Below are positions 1-7,339 of a stretch of DNA of 10,963 nt, in pieces. The DNA lies in NCBI GenBank assembly GCA_945492685.1, contig CALYUZ010000009.1, positions 1-10,963 on the forward strand, in the 5' to 3' direction. The notes beneath the pieces are model-generated. The model worked only from the letters and a program-made list of their open reading frames with translations. It had not been told where the DNA came from and searched no databases. How positions within the stretch are numbered: the stretch's first letter is position 1; every line of letters begins with the position of its first letter. The position numbers were made by a program, and so were the translations under genes. Source of the stretch: an uncultured Methanomassiliicoccaceae archaeon. Lineage in GTDB: Archaea > Thermoplasmatota > Thermoplasmata > Methanomassiliicoccales > Methanomethylophilaceae.

Positions 1-3000
1 TGGTGAGGAACGCACCGAAACTCTGTCCGGCGGCACCCACGAAGGTTATGTCCAGGGTGTCATCCTTCAGATCGGCTTCCCTGCGGACGATCTCTCCGGA
101 CAGCATCACTCCGACGGAACGGTCCACGTTGGTGAGCCTGTAGACCTGCTCGGTCCTCCTGCCGGTCCTGATCGCCTCCCCGCAATCCTCCAGGATCCTC
201 CTGTCGAACACACGGGCGAGTATGTCAGTCTGACCGGATGCGATCCTCCTGTCACCGTCGAGGGTGACCTGGAGCGGCTTCAGGTCCATGTGGGACGGCT
301 TCCCCTCCCTCGGCTTGATGTCTATCAGATCGGCACGTCCGACGATCTCGTCCAGGGTCCTGAATCCCATGCGGGACAGGATCGCCCTGACGTCCTCGGC
401 CATGAACCTCCAGTATCTGATGACCTCGTCGGCGTTGGACTTGAACTTGGCCCTCCTCTCGGGATCCTGGGTGGCGATACCCACGGGACAGGTGTTGGTG
501 TGGCATTTGCGGCACATGACGCATCCCATGGCGACCATGGGGGATGTGGCGAAACCAAACTCCTCTGCTCCCAGCAGGGCTCCTATGACCACATCCCTGG
601 CAGTCTTCATCTGACCGTCCACCTGCAGACGGACACGTCCGCGCAGACCGTTGATCATGAGCGTCTGCTGCACCTCGGCCAATCCGGTCTCCCAAGGGGA
701 TCCGGCATACCTTATGGAGGATAGCGGACTTGCACCGGTTCCACCGTCTCCGGAGGAAATGAGGATCATGTCGGCACCGGCCTTGGCGACACCGGCGGCG
801 ACCGTTCCCACTCCGGCCTCGGAGACCAGCTTCACGCTGATGCGTGCGGTGGGGTTTATGCACTTGAGGTCGAAGATCAGCTGCTTCAGATCCTCGATGG
901 AATAGATATCATGGTGCGGAGGAGGCGAGATCAGGGTGATCCCCGGCAATGTGTGCCTTGTGGCCGCGATGACGGCATCCACCTTGAATCCCATCAGCTG
1001 GCCTCCCTCTCCGGGCTTGGCACCCTGGGCGACCTTGATCTGCAACTCGTCTGCGTTCACTAGGTACTCGGCGGTGACACCGAACCTTCCGGATGCCACC
1101 TGCTTCACGGCGGACCTCAGGTTCCTGCCATCAGGCTGCACCTTGAATCTGACGGGATCCTCCCCACCCTCCCCGGTGTTGCTCTGGGAGCCGATCCTGT
1201 TCATCGCCTCCGCAAGACACTCGTGTGACTCCTTGCTGATGGCACCGAAGGATATCGCGCCCGCCACGAACCTCCTCATGATGGATTCAGCGGATTCCAC
1301 CTCGTCCAACGGGACCGGGGTACCCTCCTTGACGTCCAGCAGGTCACGGATGAAGAAGTTCCCGTTGTCCTCGATCTCGGCGAAGCGGTGGTACTCCTCG
1401 GCACTGTCCTCACGGACCGCGGCATGGAGGGCCTTGATGGACTCGGGGGTCCAGCAGTGCCTCTCCCCGTCCTTCCTGTAGGAGTATATTCCGGAATCGA
1501 CGGTGAGCGGGTCCTCATCGGATGATACGGCGGCCTCGTGTATGCGGAGGTACTCCTGGGCGATGTCATCCAATCCTATACCGCAGACCTTTGACGAGGT
1601 GTCGCCGAAGTACTTCGAAGCGACTCCGCGGTCGATACCGACGGCCTCGAAGAGCCTGGAACCGCGATAGGACCTGATGGTGGCTATACCCATCTTGGAC
1701 ATGATCTTCAGAAGACCCTTGTCGGTAGCCTTGAGGTAGTTGTGCTCAGCGGTGTCGGCATCCATGCGGATCCTGCCCTTGGAAACCAGGTCCTCGATGA
1801 CAGCGAGGGCCATGTAAGGGTTGACCGCGTTGGCACCGTAGCCGATGAGCAGTGCGAAATGCATGGTCTCCCTGGGTTCACCCGATTCCACGACCAATGC
1901 GGTCTGGATCCTCTTCCTGCAGGAGATCAGATACTGATGCACCGCGGAAAGGGCCAGGAGACTAGGCATCGGGACCTCCCCCTCGGGAACGTCCCTGTCT
2001 GAAAGTATGATGTATGCGGCACCGGCGTCCACGGCGGCCTCGGCCTTGGCGCACAGGAGGTCCAATGCGGACTCCAGCACACCGGGCTCGGAGGATGCCC
2101 TGAAGGTCGTCGGGATGGTGACTGCGGTGAATCCCCTGTAACGGAGGTTCTTGAGCAGGTCCAGCTCCCTGTTGGTGATGACGGGATGCCTCGCCTTCAC
2201 GACCTTGCAGTGCTTGGGTGTGGGGTCCAGGATGTTCTGGTGGACCGATCCGATGTATCCCATGGTGGACATGACCAGCTCCTCCCTGATCGGGTCGATC
2301 GGGGGGTTGGTGACCTGCGCGAACTGCTGGCGGAAGTAGTTGAACAACGTCTGGGGACGGTCGGACATGATGGCCAACGGGACGTCGAATCCCGTGGATC
2401 CCGTACCCTCCTTCCCCTGGACGGCCATGGGCTCGATGATCCTGTCCACGTCCTCGGCGGAATAGGAGAACTGCCTGAGACGGGAGGTGTAGGAATCGAT
2501 GGTGCGGCCGACCTGCCTTCCCGATGACAGGCTGTCGAGGTCCAGACGGTTCTTCTCGAGCCAGTCACGGTAGGGGTACATGGATGCGAAGCGGGCCTTG
2601 ATGTCGCTGTCGCGGATGACCCTGCCCTCCGTGGTGTCGATCATGATCATCTTCCCGGGCTTGAGGCGTCCGGTCTCGACCATGTGCGACTCCTCCAGGG
2701 GGATCACACCCGCCTCGGAGGCGAGGATCATCATGCCGTCGTCGGTGACGCAGTACCTGGCGGGACGGAGACCGTTCCTGTCGAGCATGCCTCCGGCACA
2801 CCTCCCGTCCGTGAATAGCACGGCTGCGGGGCCATCCCAAGGCTCCATCAGGATGGAGTGGTACTCGTAATAGGCCTTGAGACTGTCCGGGATGGGGTTC
2901 TTGTCGTTCCATGACTCCGGGATCATGATGGAGAGCGCGTTGGGCATCTCCTTCCCCGACATGGTCAGGAACTCGAATACGTTGTCCAGAGTGGCGCTGT

Positions 3001-3856
3001 CGCTCATCCCCGGTTGCATGATGGGACAGATGGACTGTATGTCCGGCAGGAGCTCGGACTCCATGACGCTCTCGCGGGCCTGCATCCAGGACCTGTTGGC
3101 ACGTATGGTGTTGATCTCACCGTTGTGGCAGAGCATCCTGAAGGGCTGGGCGAGCTTCCATGCAGGGAGGGTGTTGGTGCTGAACCTGGAGTGGACCATG
3201 GCGATGGCGGAGTCGAAATCCGGGTCGGAGAGGTCCAGGTAGTAGTCCCTGAGCTGTTCCGGCGTGAGCATCCCCTTGTACACCATGCACCTGGTGGACA
3301 GGCTGCATATGTAGAACTGGTCCGCGGATGCGGATCCGGAGGCGGCGATGCGGTTGCTGACCTGCTTCCTGACCCTGTAGAGCTTGTGCTCCAGGACCTC
3401 GGGGCTGTCGTAGGATGTGACGAACACCTGCAGGATCCTGGGCTCTCCCTCGAGGGCCATGGGCCCTGGGACCGAATGGTCCACGGGGACATCCCTCTCG
3501 GCGATTATGTACAGAGCATTCTCTGCGCAGACCTCCCTGAAGAGAGCCATGCACCTCTCGGCGCAGGACTCCTCCCGGGGAAGGAAGAAGAGTCCGGTCC
3601 CGTACCTTCCGGCCTCGGGAACCGGTATCCTCAGTTTCCTGATGAACTCATGGGGGATCTGGACGAGGATTCCCGAACCGTCTCCGGTCCTGCCGTCCCC
3701 GTTCTCGGCACCCCTGTGGGCCATGTTCTCCAGCAGCTGGAGACCGTACTCCACGATGCGGTGCTCCTTCCTGCCGTCTATGTTGACGGCCATCCCCACC
3801 CCGCAGGCGTCATGCTCGTAGGATGGGTCGTAAAGACCTATGGATCCCCCGTTCAT
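1..3856 (-). CDS. gltB: Glutamate synthase large subunit (GOGAT alpha), C-terminus cut by window edge
   Basis: Transfers the amide of glutamine to 2-oxoglutarate, giving two glutamates; the ammonia released in the amidotransferase domain is channelled to an FMN/Fe-S synthase site. The minus frame is open from the start to base 2, about 1285 residues. Domains, numbered from the ATG at 3859: Ntn amidotransferase with nucleophile Cys19 in EHDACGVG after a short propeptide, HRGAENGDGRTGDGSG near 55, and CHNGEINT with Asn246; central domain (AVDAGAAYIILSDRD); FMN domain with SNTGEGGED, KPGEGGQLMG and ISPPPHHD from residue 977; Fe-S motif GCVMCRKCHTNTCPVG (Cys1113, 1116, 1119, 1124); then GAAGQSFGAF, where the GXGXG domain starts and the window ends. 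Roughly 200 residues should lie outside. Two adjacent ATGs (3859 and 3856) are possible; GAGGG sits 5 bases before the second, so 3856 is preferred. It follows glnN by a few bases, so the two are surely cotranscribed. The NAD(P)H-oxidising small subunit (gltD) is not in view. The fused, bacterial-type architecture is unusual for archaea, which often split these domains. Confidence 0.97.
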   Translation of the reverse strand, partial: MNGGSIGLYDPSYEHDACGVGMAVNIDGRKEHRIVEYGLQLLENMAHRGAENGDGRTGDGSGILVQIPHEFIRKLRIPVPEAGRYGTGLFFLPREESCAERCMALFREVCAENALYIIAERDVPVDHSVPGPMALEGEPRILQVFVTSYDSPEVLEHKLYRVRKQVSNRIAASGSASADQFYICSLSTRCMVYKGMLTPEQLRDYYLDLSDPDFDSAIAMVHSRFSTNTLPAWKLAQPFRMLCHNGEINTIRANRSWMQARESVMESELLPDIQSICPIMQPGMSDSATLDNVFEFLTMSGKEMPNALSIMIPESWNDKNPIPDSLKAYYEYHSILMEPWDGPAAVLFTDGRCAGGMLDRNGLRPARYCVTDDGMMILASEAGVIPLEESHMVETGRLKPGKMIMIDTTEGRVIRDSDIKARFASMYPYRDWLEKNRLDLDSLSSGRQVGRTIDSYTSRLRQFSYSAEDVDRIIEPMAVQGKEGTGSTGFDVPLAIMSDRPQTLFNYFRQQFAQVTNPPIDPIREELVMSTMGYIGSVHQNILDPTPKHCKVVKARHPVITNRELDLLKNLRYRGFTAVTIPTTFRASSEPGVLESALDLLCAKAEAAVDAGAAYIILSDRDVPEGEVPMPSLLALSAVHQYLISCRKRIQTALVVESGEPRETMHFALLIGYGANAVNPYMALAVIEDLVSKGRIRMDADTAEHNYLKATDKGLLKIMSKMGIATIRSYRGSRLFEAVGIDRGVASKYFGDTSSKVCGIGLDDIAQEYLRIHEAAVSSDEDPLTVDSGIYSYRKDGERHCWTPESIKALHAAVREDSAEEYHRFAEIEDNGNFFIRDLLDVKEGTPVPLDEVESAESIMRRFVAGAISFGAISKESHECLAEAMNRIGSQSNTGEGGEDPVRFKVQPDGRNLRSAVKQVASGRFGVTAEYLVNADELQIKVAQGAKPGEGGQLMGFKVDAVIAATRHTLPGITLISPPPHHDIYSIEDLKQLIFDLKCINPTARISVKLVSEAGVGTVAAGVAKAGADMILISSGDGGTGASPLSSIRYAGSPWETGLAEVQQTLMINGLRGRVRLQVDGQMKTARDVVIGALLGAEEFGFATSPMVAMGCVMCRKCHTNTCPVGIATQDPERRAKFKSNADEVIRYWRFMAEDVRAILSRMGFRTLDEIVGRADLIDIKPREGKPSHMDLKPLQVTLDGDRRIASGQTDILARVFDRRILEDCGEAIRTGRRTEQVYRLTNVDRSVGVMLSGEIVRREADLKDDTLDITFVGAAGQSFGAFLT

Positions 3857-3864
3857 CATAACCC

Positions 3865-6048
3865 TCAGCGGATGAAGAGCAGCTCGCGGTACTTGGGCAG
3901 AGGCCACATGTCGTCGTCCACGATCATCTCGAGGGCATCGACGTGCTCCCTGATCTTCTCCAGGTAGGGGATGACCTTGTCGTGGAATCCGATGGCCTTG
4001 GTGCGCTCGCACTCGCATGCGCACACCTCGTCACAGACCTTCTCCATCTCGATGGCGAGTGCACGGGCCTCGCTGGTGTGGACCGCGATGTCCTTGATGA
4101 TCTGGATCTCTCCGGCTGCAACCTGCTCGTACTCTGCGGGAGAGAAGATCTCCTTCATCTTCGAGACGTTGTCAAGGAGGATGGACTGGTACCTGGTGGC
4201 CACGGGCAGGATGTGGTTGGCGGTGAGGTCGGCGAGGACCCTGACTTCGATCTCGATCTTCTTGCAGTAGATCTCCCAGTTGATCTCGGTCCTGGCCTTG
4301 AGCTCCACATCGGTCATGACGTTGGTGTCCTTGTAGATCTCGATGGTCTGGGGGGAGACGAACGCATCGTACACGAGGGGTGCGCTGGTCTCGCAGTCCA
4401 GTCCGCGCTTGGCCGCCTCGACCTTCCACTCATCGGAGTAACCGTTTCCGTCGAAGCAGACCTTCTGGCATGCCCTGTAGGTCTCACGGGTCTCGTCCAG
4501 GACGGCCTGCATAACGGGTGTTCCCGCTGCGATCCTCTTGTCGACGGCCTCCTTGAACCTCTCCAGCTGGTATGCCGTGATGGTGTTGAGGACGGTGATG
4601 GCGGAAGCGCAGTTGGCGGAGGATCCGACGGCCCTGAACTCGAACCTGTTACCGGTGAACGCGAACGGGGAGGTCCTGTTCCTGTCGGTGTTGTCGATCA
4701 GGAGCTGGGGGATCTGAGGGATTCCGAGGCTGTATCCGCTCTTTCCGCTGATCTTGACCATGTCCTTGGAGTTCAGGAGCTCGTTGAAAGCTGTGGTGAC
4801 CTGGGTTCCCAGGAAGGACGAGATGATCGCGGGGGGTGCCTCGTTGGCTCCGAGCCTGTGGGCGTTGGAGGCGGTCAGGACGCATGCCTTGAGCAGTGCG
4901 TTGTTATCGTAGACGGCCTTGAGGACGTTGGCCATGAATGTGAGGAACCTGAGGTTCTCCTCGTCGGTCTTTCCGGGGGACATGAGTCCGATTCCTGAAC
5001 CGGTTCCGAGGGACCAGTTGCAGTGCTTTCCGGATCCGTTGACACCTGCGAAGGGCTTCTCGTGGAGGAGCACCTTGAATCCATGCTTCTCGGCGACGGA
5101 CTTCATGAGGGCCATGAGGACGAGGTTGTGATCGATGGCGAGGTTGGCCTGCTCGAACACGGGTGCGATCTCGAACTGGTTGGGTGCGACCTCGTTGTGC
5201 CTGGTCTTGATGGGGATTCCGAGCTTGTAGCACTCGAACTCCAGGTCCTTCATGAACTCGATGACCCTGCCGGGGATGGATCCGAAGTAGTGGTCCTCGA
5301 GCTGCTGGTTCCTGGCGGAGTTGTGACCGACGAGGGTCCTCTCGGCCATGATCAGGTCGGGACGCTGGGCGTACAGCGCTGCGTCCACGAGGAAGTACTC
5401 CTGCTCCCATCCGAGGTAGGAGTAGACGAAGTCCTCCTCGATGCCGAAGTACTTCAGGACCTCGGCCGCGGCCTTGGAGACGGCGGTCTCGGACTTCAGG
5501 AGGGGTGCCTTGAAATCCAGGGCCTCTCCGGTGTATGAGATGAAAACTGTGGGGATGCAGAGGCAGTCTCCCATGATGAATGCGGGGGACGAGGGATCCC
5601 ATGCGGTGTATCCCCTTGCCTCGAAGGTGTTCCTGAGACCTCCGCTGGGGAACGAGGATGCATCGGGCTCCTGCTGGCAGAGAAGCTTTCCGGTGAACTC
5701 CTCAAGGGACTCGCCCTTTCCGTAGGGCTCCGCGAAGGAGTCGTGCTTCTCCGCTGTTCCGCCGGTGAGGGGCTGGAACCAGTGTGTGTAGTGGGTAGCT
5801 CCCATGTCCATTGCCCAGCGCTTCATTCCGGCCGCCACATGCTCGGCGACCTCCCTGCTGAGGGTGACTCCCTGTTCGATGGACTCGTACACCTTCTGCC
5901 TGGTGTCGGCAGAGAGGTACTTCCTCATGTTCTTCCTGTTGAATACGTTGCAGCCGTAGTACTCGGAAGTCGCACGAGCAGGAGGGACCGCGACCACGGT
6001 CTCCCTGACGAAGGCTTCCTCAACCGCTCTGAACCTGCTGTTGGACAT
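3865..6048 (-). CDS. glnN: Type III glutamine synthetase
   Basis: Makes glutamine from glutamate, ammonia and ATP in the cytoplasm. The 727-residue length fits the GSIII family and is far longer than the roughly 450 residues of GSI. Visible landmarks: the GSIII-type N-terminus with CNVFNRKNMRKYLS (33-46) and THYTHWFQPLTGGTAEKHDSF (from 85); metal-site glutamates in GWEQEYFLVD (213-222); TRHNEVAPNQFEIAP (282-296); the ATP-region signature KPFAGVNGSGKHCNWS (331-346), matching the K-P...H-x3-S pattern; and NRTSPFAFTGNRFEF (457-471). No frameshift is seen. The ATG at 6048 is chosen because the protein begins immediately downstream of a good TATA box; no Shine-Dalgarno precedes it, which suggests leaderless or near-leaderless translation. 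It is the first gene of a glnN-gltB operon and so supplies glutamine directly to the GOGAT encoded next. GSIII is best known from Bacteroidetes, Clostridia and cyanobacteria, so gain by transfer is plausible, though base composition matches the neighbours. Residue 343 is Cys where Asn is common in the family. Confidence 0.97.
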   Translation of the reverse strand: MSNSRFRAVEEAFVRETVVAVPPARATSEYYGCNVFNRKNMRKYLSADTRQKVYESIEQGVTLSREVAEHVAAGMKRWAMDMGATHYTHWFQPLTGGTAEKHDSFAEPYGKGESLEEFTGKLLCQQEPDASSFPSGGLRNTFEARGYTAWDPSSPAFIMGDCLCIPTVFISYTGEALDFKAPLLKSETAVSKAAAEVLKYFGIEEDFVYSYLGWEQEYFLVDAALYAQRPDLIMAERTLVGHNSARNQQLEDHYFGSIPGRVIEFMKDLEFECYKLGIPIKTRHNEVAPNQFEIAPVFEQANLAIDHNLVLMALMKSVAEKHGFKVLLHEKPFAGVNGSGKHCNWSLGTGSGIGLMSPGKTDEENLRFLTFMANVLKAVYDNNALLKACVLTASNAHRLGANEAPPAIISSFLGTQVTTAFNELLNSKDMVKISGKSGYSLGIPQIPQLLIDNTDRNRTSPFAFTGNRFEFRAVGSSANCASAITVLNTITAYQLERFKEAVDKRIAAGTPVMQAVLDETRETYRACQKVCFDGNGYSDEWKVEAAKRGLDCETSAPLVYDAFVSPQTIEIYKDTNVMTDVELKARTEINWEIYCKKIEIEVRVLADLTANHILPVATRYQSILLDNVSKMKEIFSPAEYEQVAAGEIQIIKDIAVHTSEARALAIEMEKVCDEVCACECERTKAIGFHDKVIPYLEKIREHVDALEMIVDDDMWPLPKYRELLFIR

Positions 6049-6070
6049 AATCCCGCATTGTACGTTCCCT

Positions 6071-6090
6071 ACTTATAAATCTTCCGAAAA
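6071..6090 (-). promoter_or_regulatory. Archaeal TATA/BRE promoter of glnN-gltB
   Basis: Read on the minus strand, the region gives TTTTCGGAAG followed by ATTTATAAGT, a purine-rich BRE-like element next to a strong TATA box (6071-6080). The usual archaeal distance of about 26 bases from box centre to start site puts +1 near 6050, two or so bases before the glnN ATG. That makes the transcript leaderless or nearly so, in agreement with the absence of a Shine-Dalgarno. An out-of-frame ATG lies at 6058, upstream of this predicted start, and should not be in the message. The box is seen directly; the start site is inferred. Confidence 0.75.
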
Positions 6091-6123
6091 AGACGAGATA
6101 AAAAATCAGTGTATTTCGAATAG

Positions 6124-6141
6124 ATTAGACAAATGTCTAAT
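6124..6141. promoter_or_regulatory. Perfect inverted repeat ATTAGACA-AA-TGTCTAAT, candidate operator
   Basis: An 8-base arm, two-base spacer and exact complementary arm form an 18-base dyad in AT-rich DNA about 45 bases upstream of the glnN TATA box. Size and symmetry fit a site for a dimeric helix-turn-helix regulator. The 11-base core ACAAATGTCTA recurs at 6279-6289. The repeat is read directly; a regulatory role and any named regulator are inference. It does not match the GGAA-N8-TTCC site of the methanogen nitrogen repressor NrpR. Confidence 0.5.
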
Positions 6142-6230
6142 GAAATTTATCAAATACCACGGATAAAAACGGTTTGTGACCCCACTTCGGGACATAGGGA
6201 AGACATCAGGAGAACGGATGAGACGGGCAG

Positions 6231-6270
6231 ATGTGACCGGACCGGTCAGAGGCGGAGATCCAGGTCACAT
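6231..6270. repeat. Two overlapping inverted repeats sharing one arm
   Basis: TGACCGG (6234-6240) pairs exactly with CCGGTCA (6242-6248) around a single A. The overlapping ATGTGACC (6231-6238) also pairs exactly with GGTCACAT (6263-6270). As DNA the first is a 15-base dyad of operator type. As RNA the two pairings exclude each other, since both use bases 6234-6238. GTGACC also occurs upstream at 6176-6181. No known riboswitch or RNA family is recognised. Confidence 0.4.
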
Positions 6271-6272
6271 GA

Positions 6273-6292
6273 CACTGTACAAATGTCTAGAC
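6273..6292. repeat. Degenerate second copy of the 6124-6141 dyad
   Basis: CTGTACA-AA-TGTCTAG keeps the right arm of the upstream dyad and most of the left arm (5 of 7 core bases). The shared exact string is ACAAATGTCTA, 150 bases after its first occurrence. It also contains the 8-base palindrome GTCTAGAC (6286-6293). It could be a weaker site for the same protein, closer to the plus-strand operon, but chance is possible. Confidence 0.35.
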
Positions 6293-6405
6293 GCGACAGT
6301 ACGCGCGCGTGGGAAGGGTGATCTAACACAGTTACCACAAAATAACCGAAAAGAGTCCAATCATTCTCAAATACTGAAACGTAGATTCCTCGCCCAGGGA
6401 AAGAG

Positions 6406-7338
6406 ATGGCATTCAAGCTCTTCAAGAACGGAGATGATCTCTACAATCAGGGAGACGACCTGATCAAGAGGGGGGAATACGCCAAGGCGCGTGACATCCT
6501 CCAGAAATCCATAGACAAGGAAGGTGGAGTGGACGATGTGGCGGCCGTGAAGGTCGCCCTTATCGACCTGTCCTCCCGCCTCACGAACCCCGCGGCGTAC
6601 AGGAACCTGGAATCGAAGCTGAAGGCTGTTTCCCAGAAGCAGCTCGAGTTCGGACTCACCACCTTCGACCGCGACGCCCTCATCACGGAGTGCGTCCTGA
6701 CGGCCCAGAAGATGCAGATAATGGATGCAACCAGCAACGACTCGTCCAAGAACGAGGCGGCGAAACAGCTCCAGGACCTGGCAGTGAGGTACCAGTCCGA
6801 GATCGGGGACAGGAACCTGATCGTGCTGGAGATCTTCAAGAACGACACCACAGTCACAGGGATGACGGAGTTCTACAACCTCATGGCCGTATCCTACGAG
6901 TACATGTCCGATGCGGTGGTATGGGACAACCCGTCACAGGCCGCCGAGTACCAGCAGATCGCGATGGGATACAGGCAGCAGAACGGGCAATCCGGGGACG
7001 CCAACCTGGCAAGAATCAGATCCTACTCCTGCACCAGCAAATGCTGGCTGTGCGGAAGGGTCGCCACGGGAGAGGGGATACACTTCTTCAGCGCACCCGC
7101 CGACGTGTCCCCCGCACTGGACAAGGACGACAACGGCGTGGCCAAGTCCAAGCCCGAGGGATCCACACAGATCTACATCTGCCGCGCATGCTACTCCGCG
7201 GTCTCCAACCGTTCTGATGAGATCTCACAGGATTACTACAACAGGGCCATGGCCGAGATGAGGGCCATGGAGGCAAGACTGCAGGCAGAGATCGCCGCAC
7301 TCCAGACACAGATCTCGTTCGCAAGGATGAACAGATAA
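6406..7338 (+). CDS. Uncharacterised helical protein with Zn-binding cysteine cluster
   Basis: A 310-residue protein that I cannot place in a named family. The N-terminal part (about 8-45, FKNGDDLYNQGDDLIKRGEY then AKARDILQKSIDKEG) has the small/large residue spacing of a TPR-like helical hairpin, and most of residues 1-200 look helical. A probable zinc site follows: Cys209-x3-Cys213-x2-Cys216 (CTSKCWLCG) and Cys259-x2-Cys262 (CRAC), a ribbon with a 42-residue insertion and one spare cysteine. The last 40 residues (MAEMRAMEARLQAEIAALQT) are a short coiled coil. There is no signal peptide or membrane segment, so it should be cytoplasmic, perhaps attached to membrane partners encoded downstream. 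The start at 6406 is the only sensible one; a weak GGGA lies 6 bases upstream. It is the first gene of a five-gene operon, ending one base before the next gene. The function is unknown; an adaptor role is inferred. Confidence 0.88.
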   Translation: MAFKLFKNGDDLYNQGDDLIKRGEYAKARDILQKSIDKEGGVDDVAAVKVALIDLSSRLTNPAAYRNLESKLKAVSQKQLEFGLTTFDRDALITECVLTAQKMQIMDATSNDSSKNEAAKQLQDLAVRYQSEIGDRNLIVLEIFKNDTTVTGMTEFYNLMAVSYEYMSDAVVWDNPSQAAEYQQIAMGYRQQNGQSGDANLARIRSYSCTSKCWLCGRVATGEGIHFFSAPADVSPALDKDDNGVAKSKPEGSTQIYICRACYSAVSNRSDEISQDYYNRAMAEMRAMEARLQAEIAALQTQISFARMNR

Positions 7339-7339
7339 G

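Larger units (their letters stand above)
6121..6405. other. Divergent intergenic region without a convincing gene
   Basis: This lies between the divergent glnN and the plus-strand operon. An AT-rich part (about 6100-6175) carries a perfect dyad and a TATA-like TTTATCAAAT (6146-6155, plus strand). A GC-rich part (about 6180-6320) carries overlapping inverted repeats. Short open frames exist on the plus strand (6133-6321; 6176-6463, which overlaps the next gene), but their compositions (Arg/Asp/Ser-rich, no hydrophobic core) do not look like protein. A second weak TATA candidate, AAATACTG (6369-6376), sits about 26 bases before 6399 and could give the downstream operon a very short leader. If instead the 6146 box is used, a leader of about 230 bases would contain the repeats. 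No tRNA fold was recognised. Confidence 0.6.

Noticed and set aside
1..3856. Frameshift or pseudogene in gltB
   Set aside because: Motifs from the N-terminal nucleophile to the start of GXGXG all lie in a single frame; only the window edge truncates it.
3014..4998. Plus-strand open frames (317 and 351 codons) opposite gltB and glnN
   Set aside because: They are complementary to clearly conserved enzyme sequence and have low-complexity Gly/Val/Asp/Leu products.
6133..6321. 62-codon plus-strand frame in the intergenic region
   Set aside because: It starts inside the dyad, has no Shine-Dalgarno, and its Arg/Asp/Ser-rich product lacks protein-like pattern. The overlapping 6176-6463 frame is rejected for the same reasons.
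6049..6405. NrpR-type nitrogen operator (GGAA-N8-TTCC)
   Set aside because: TTCC and GGAA occur in the region but never in the required order and spacing.
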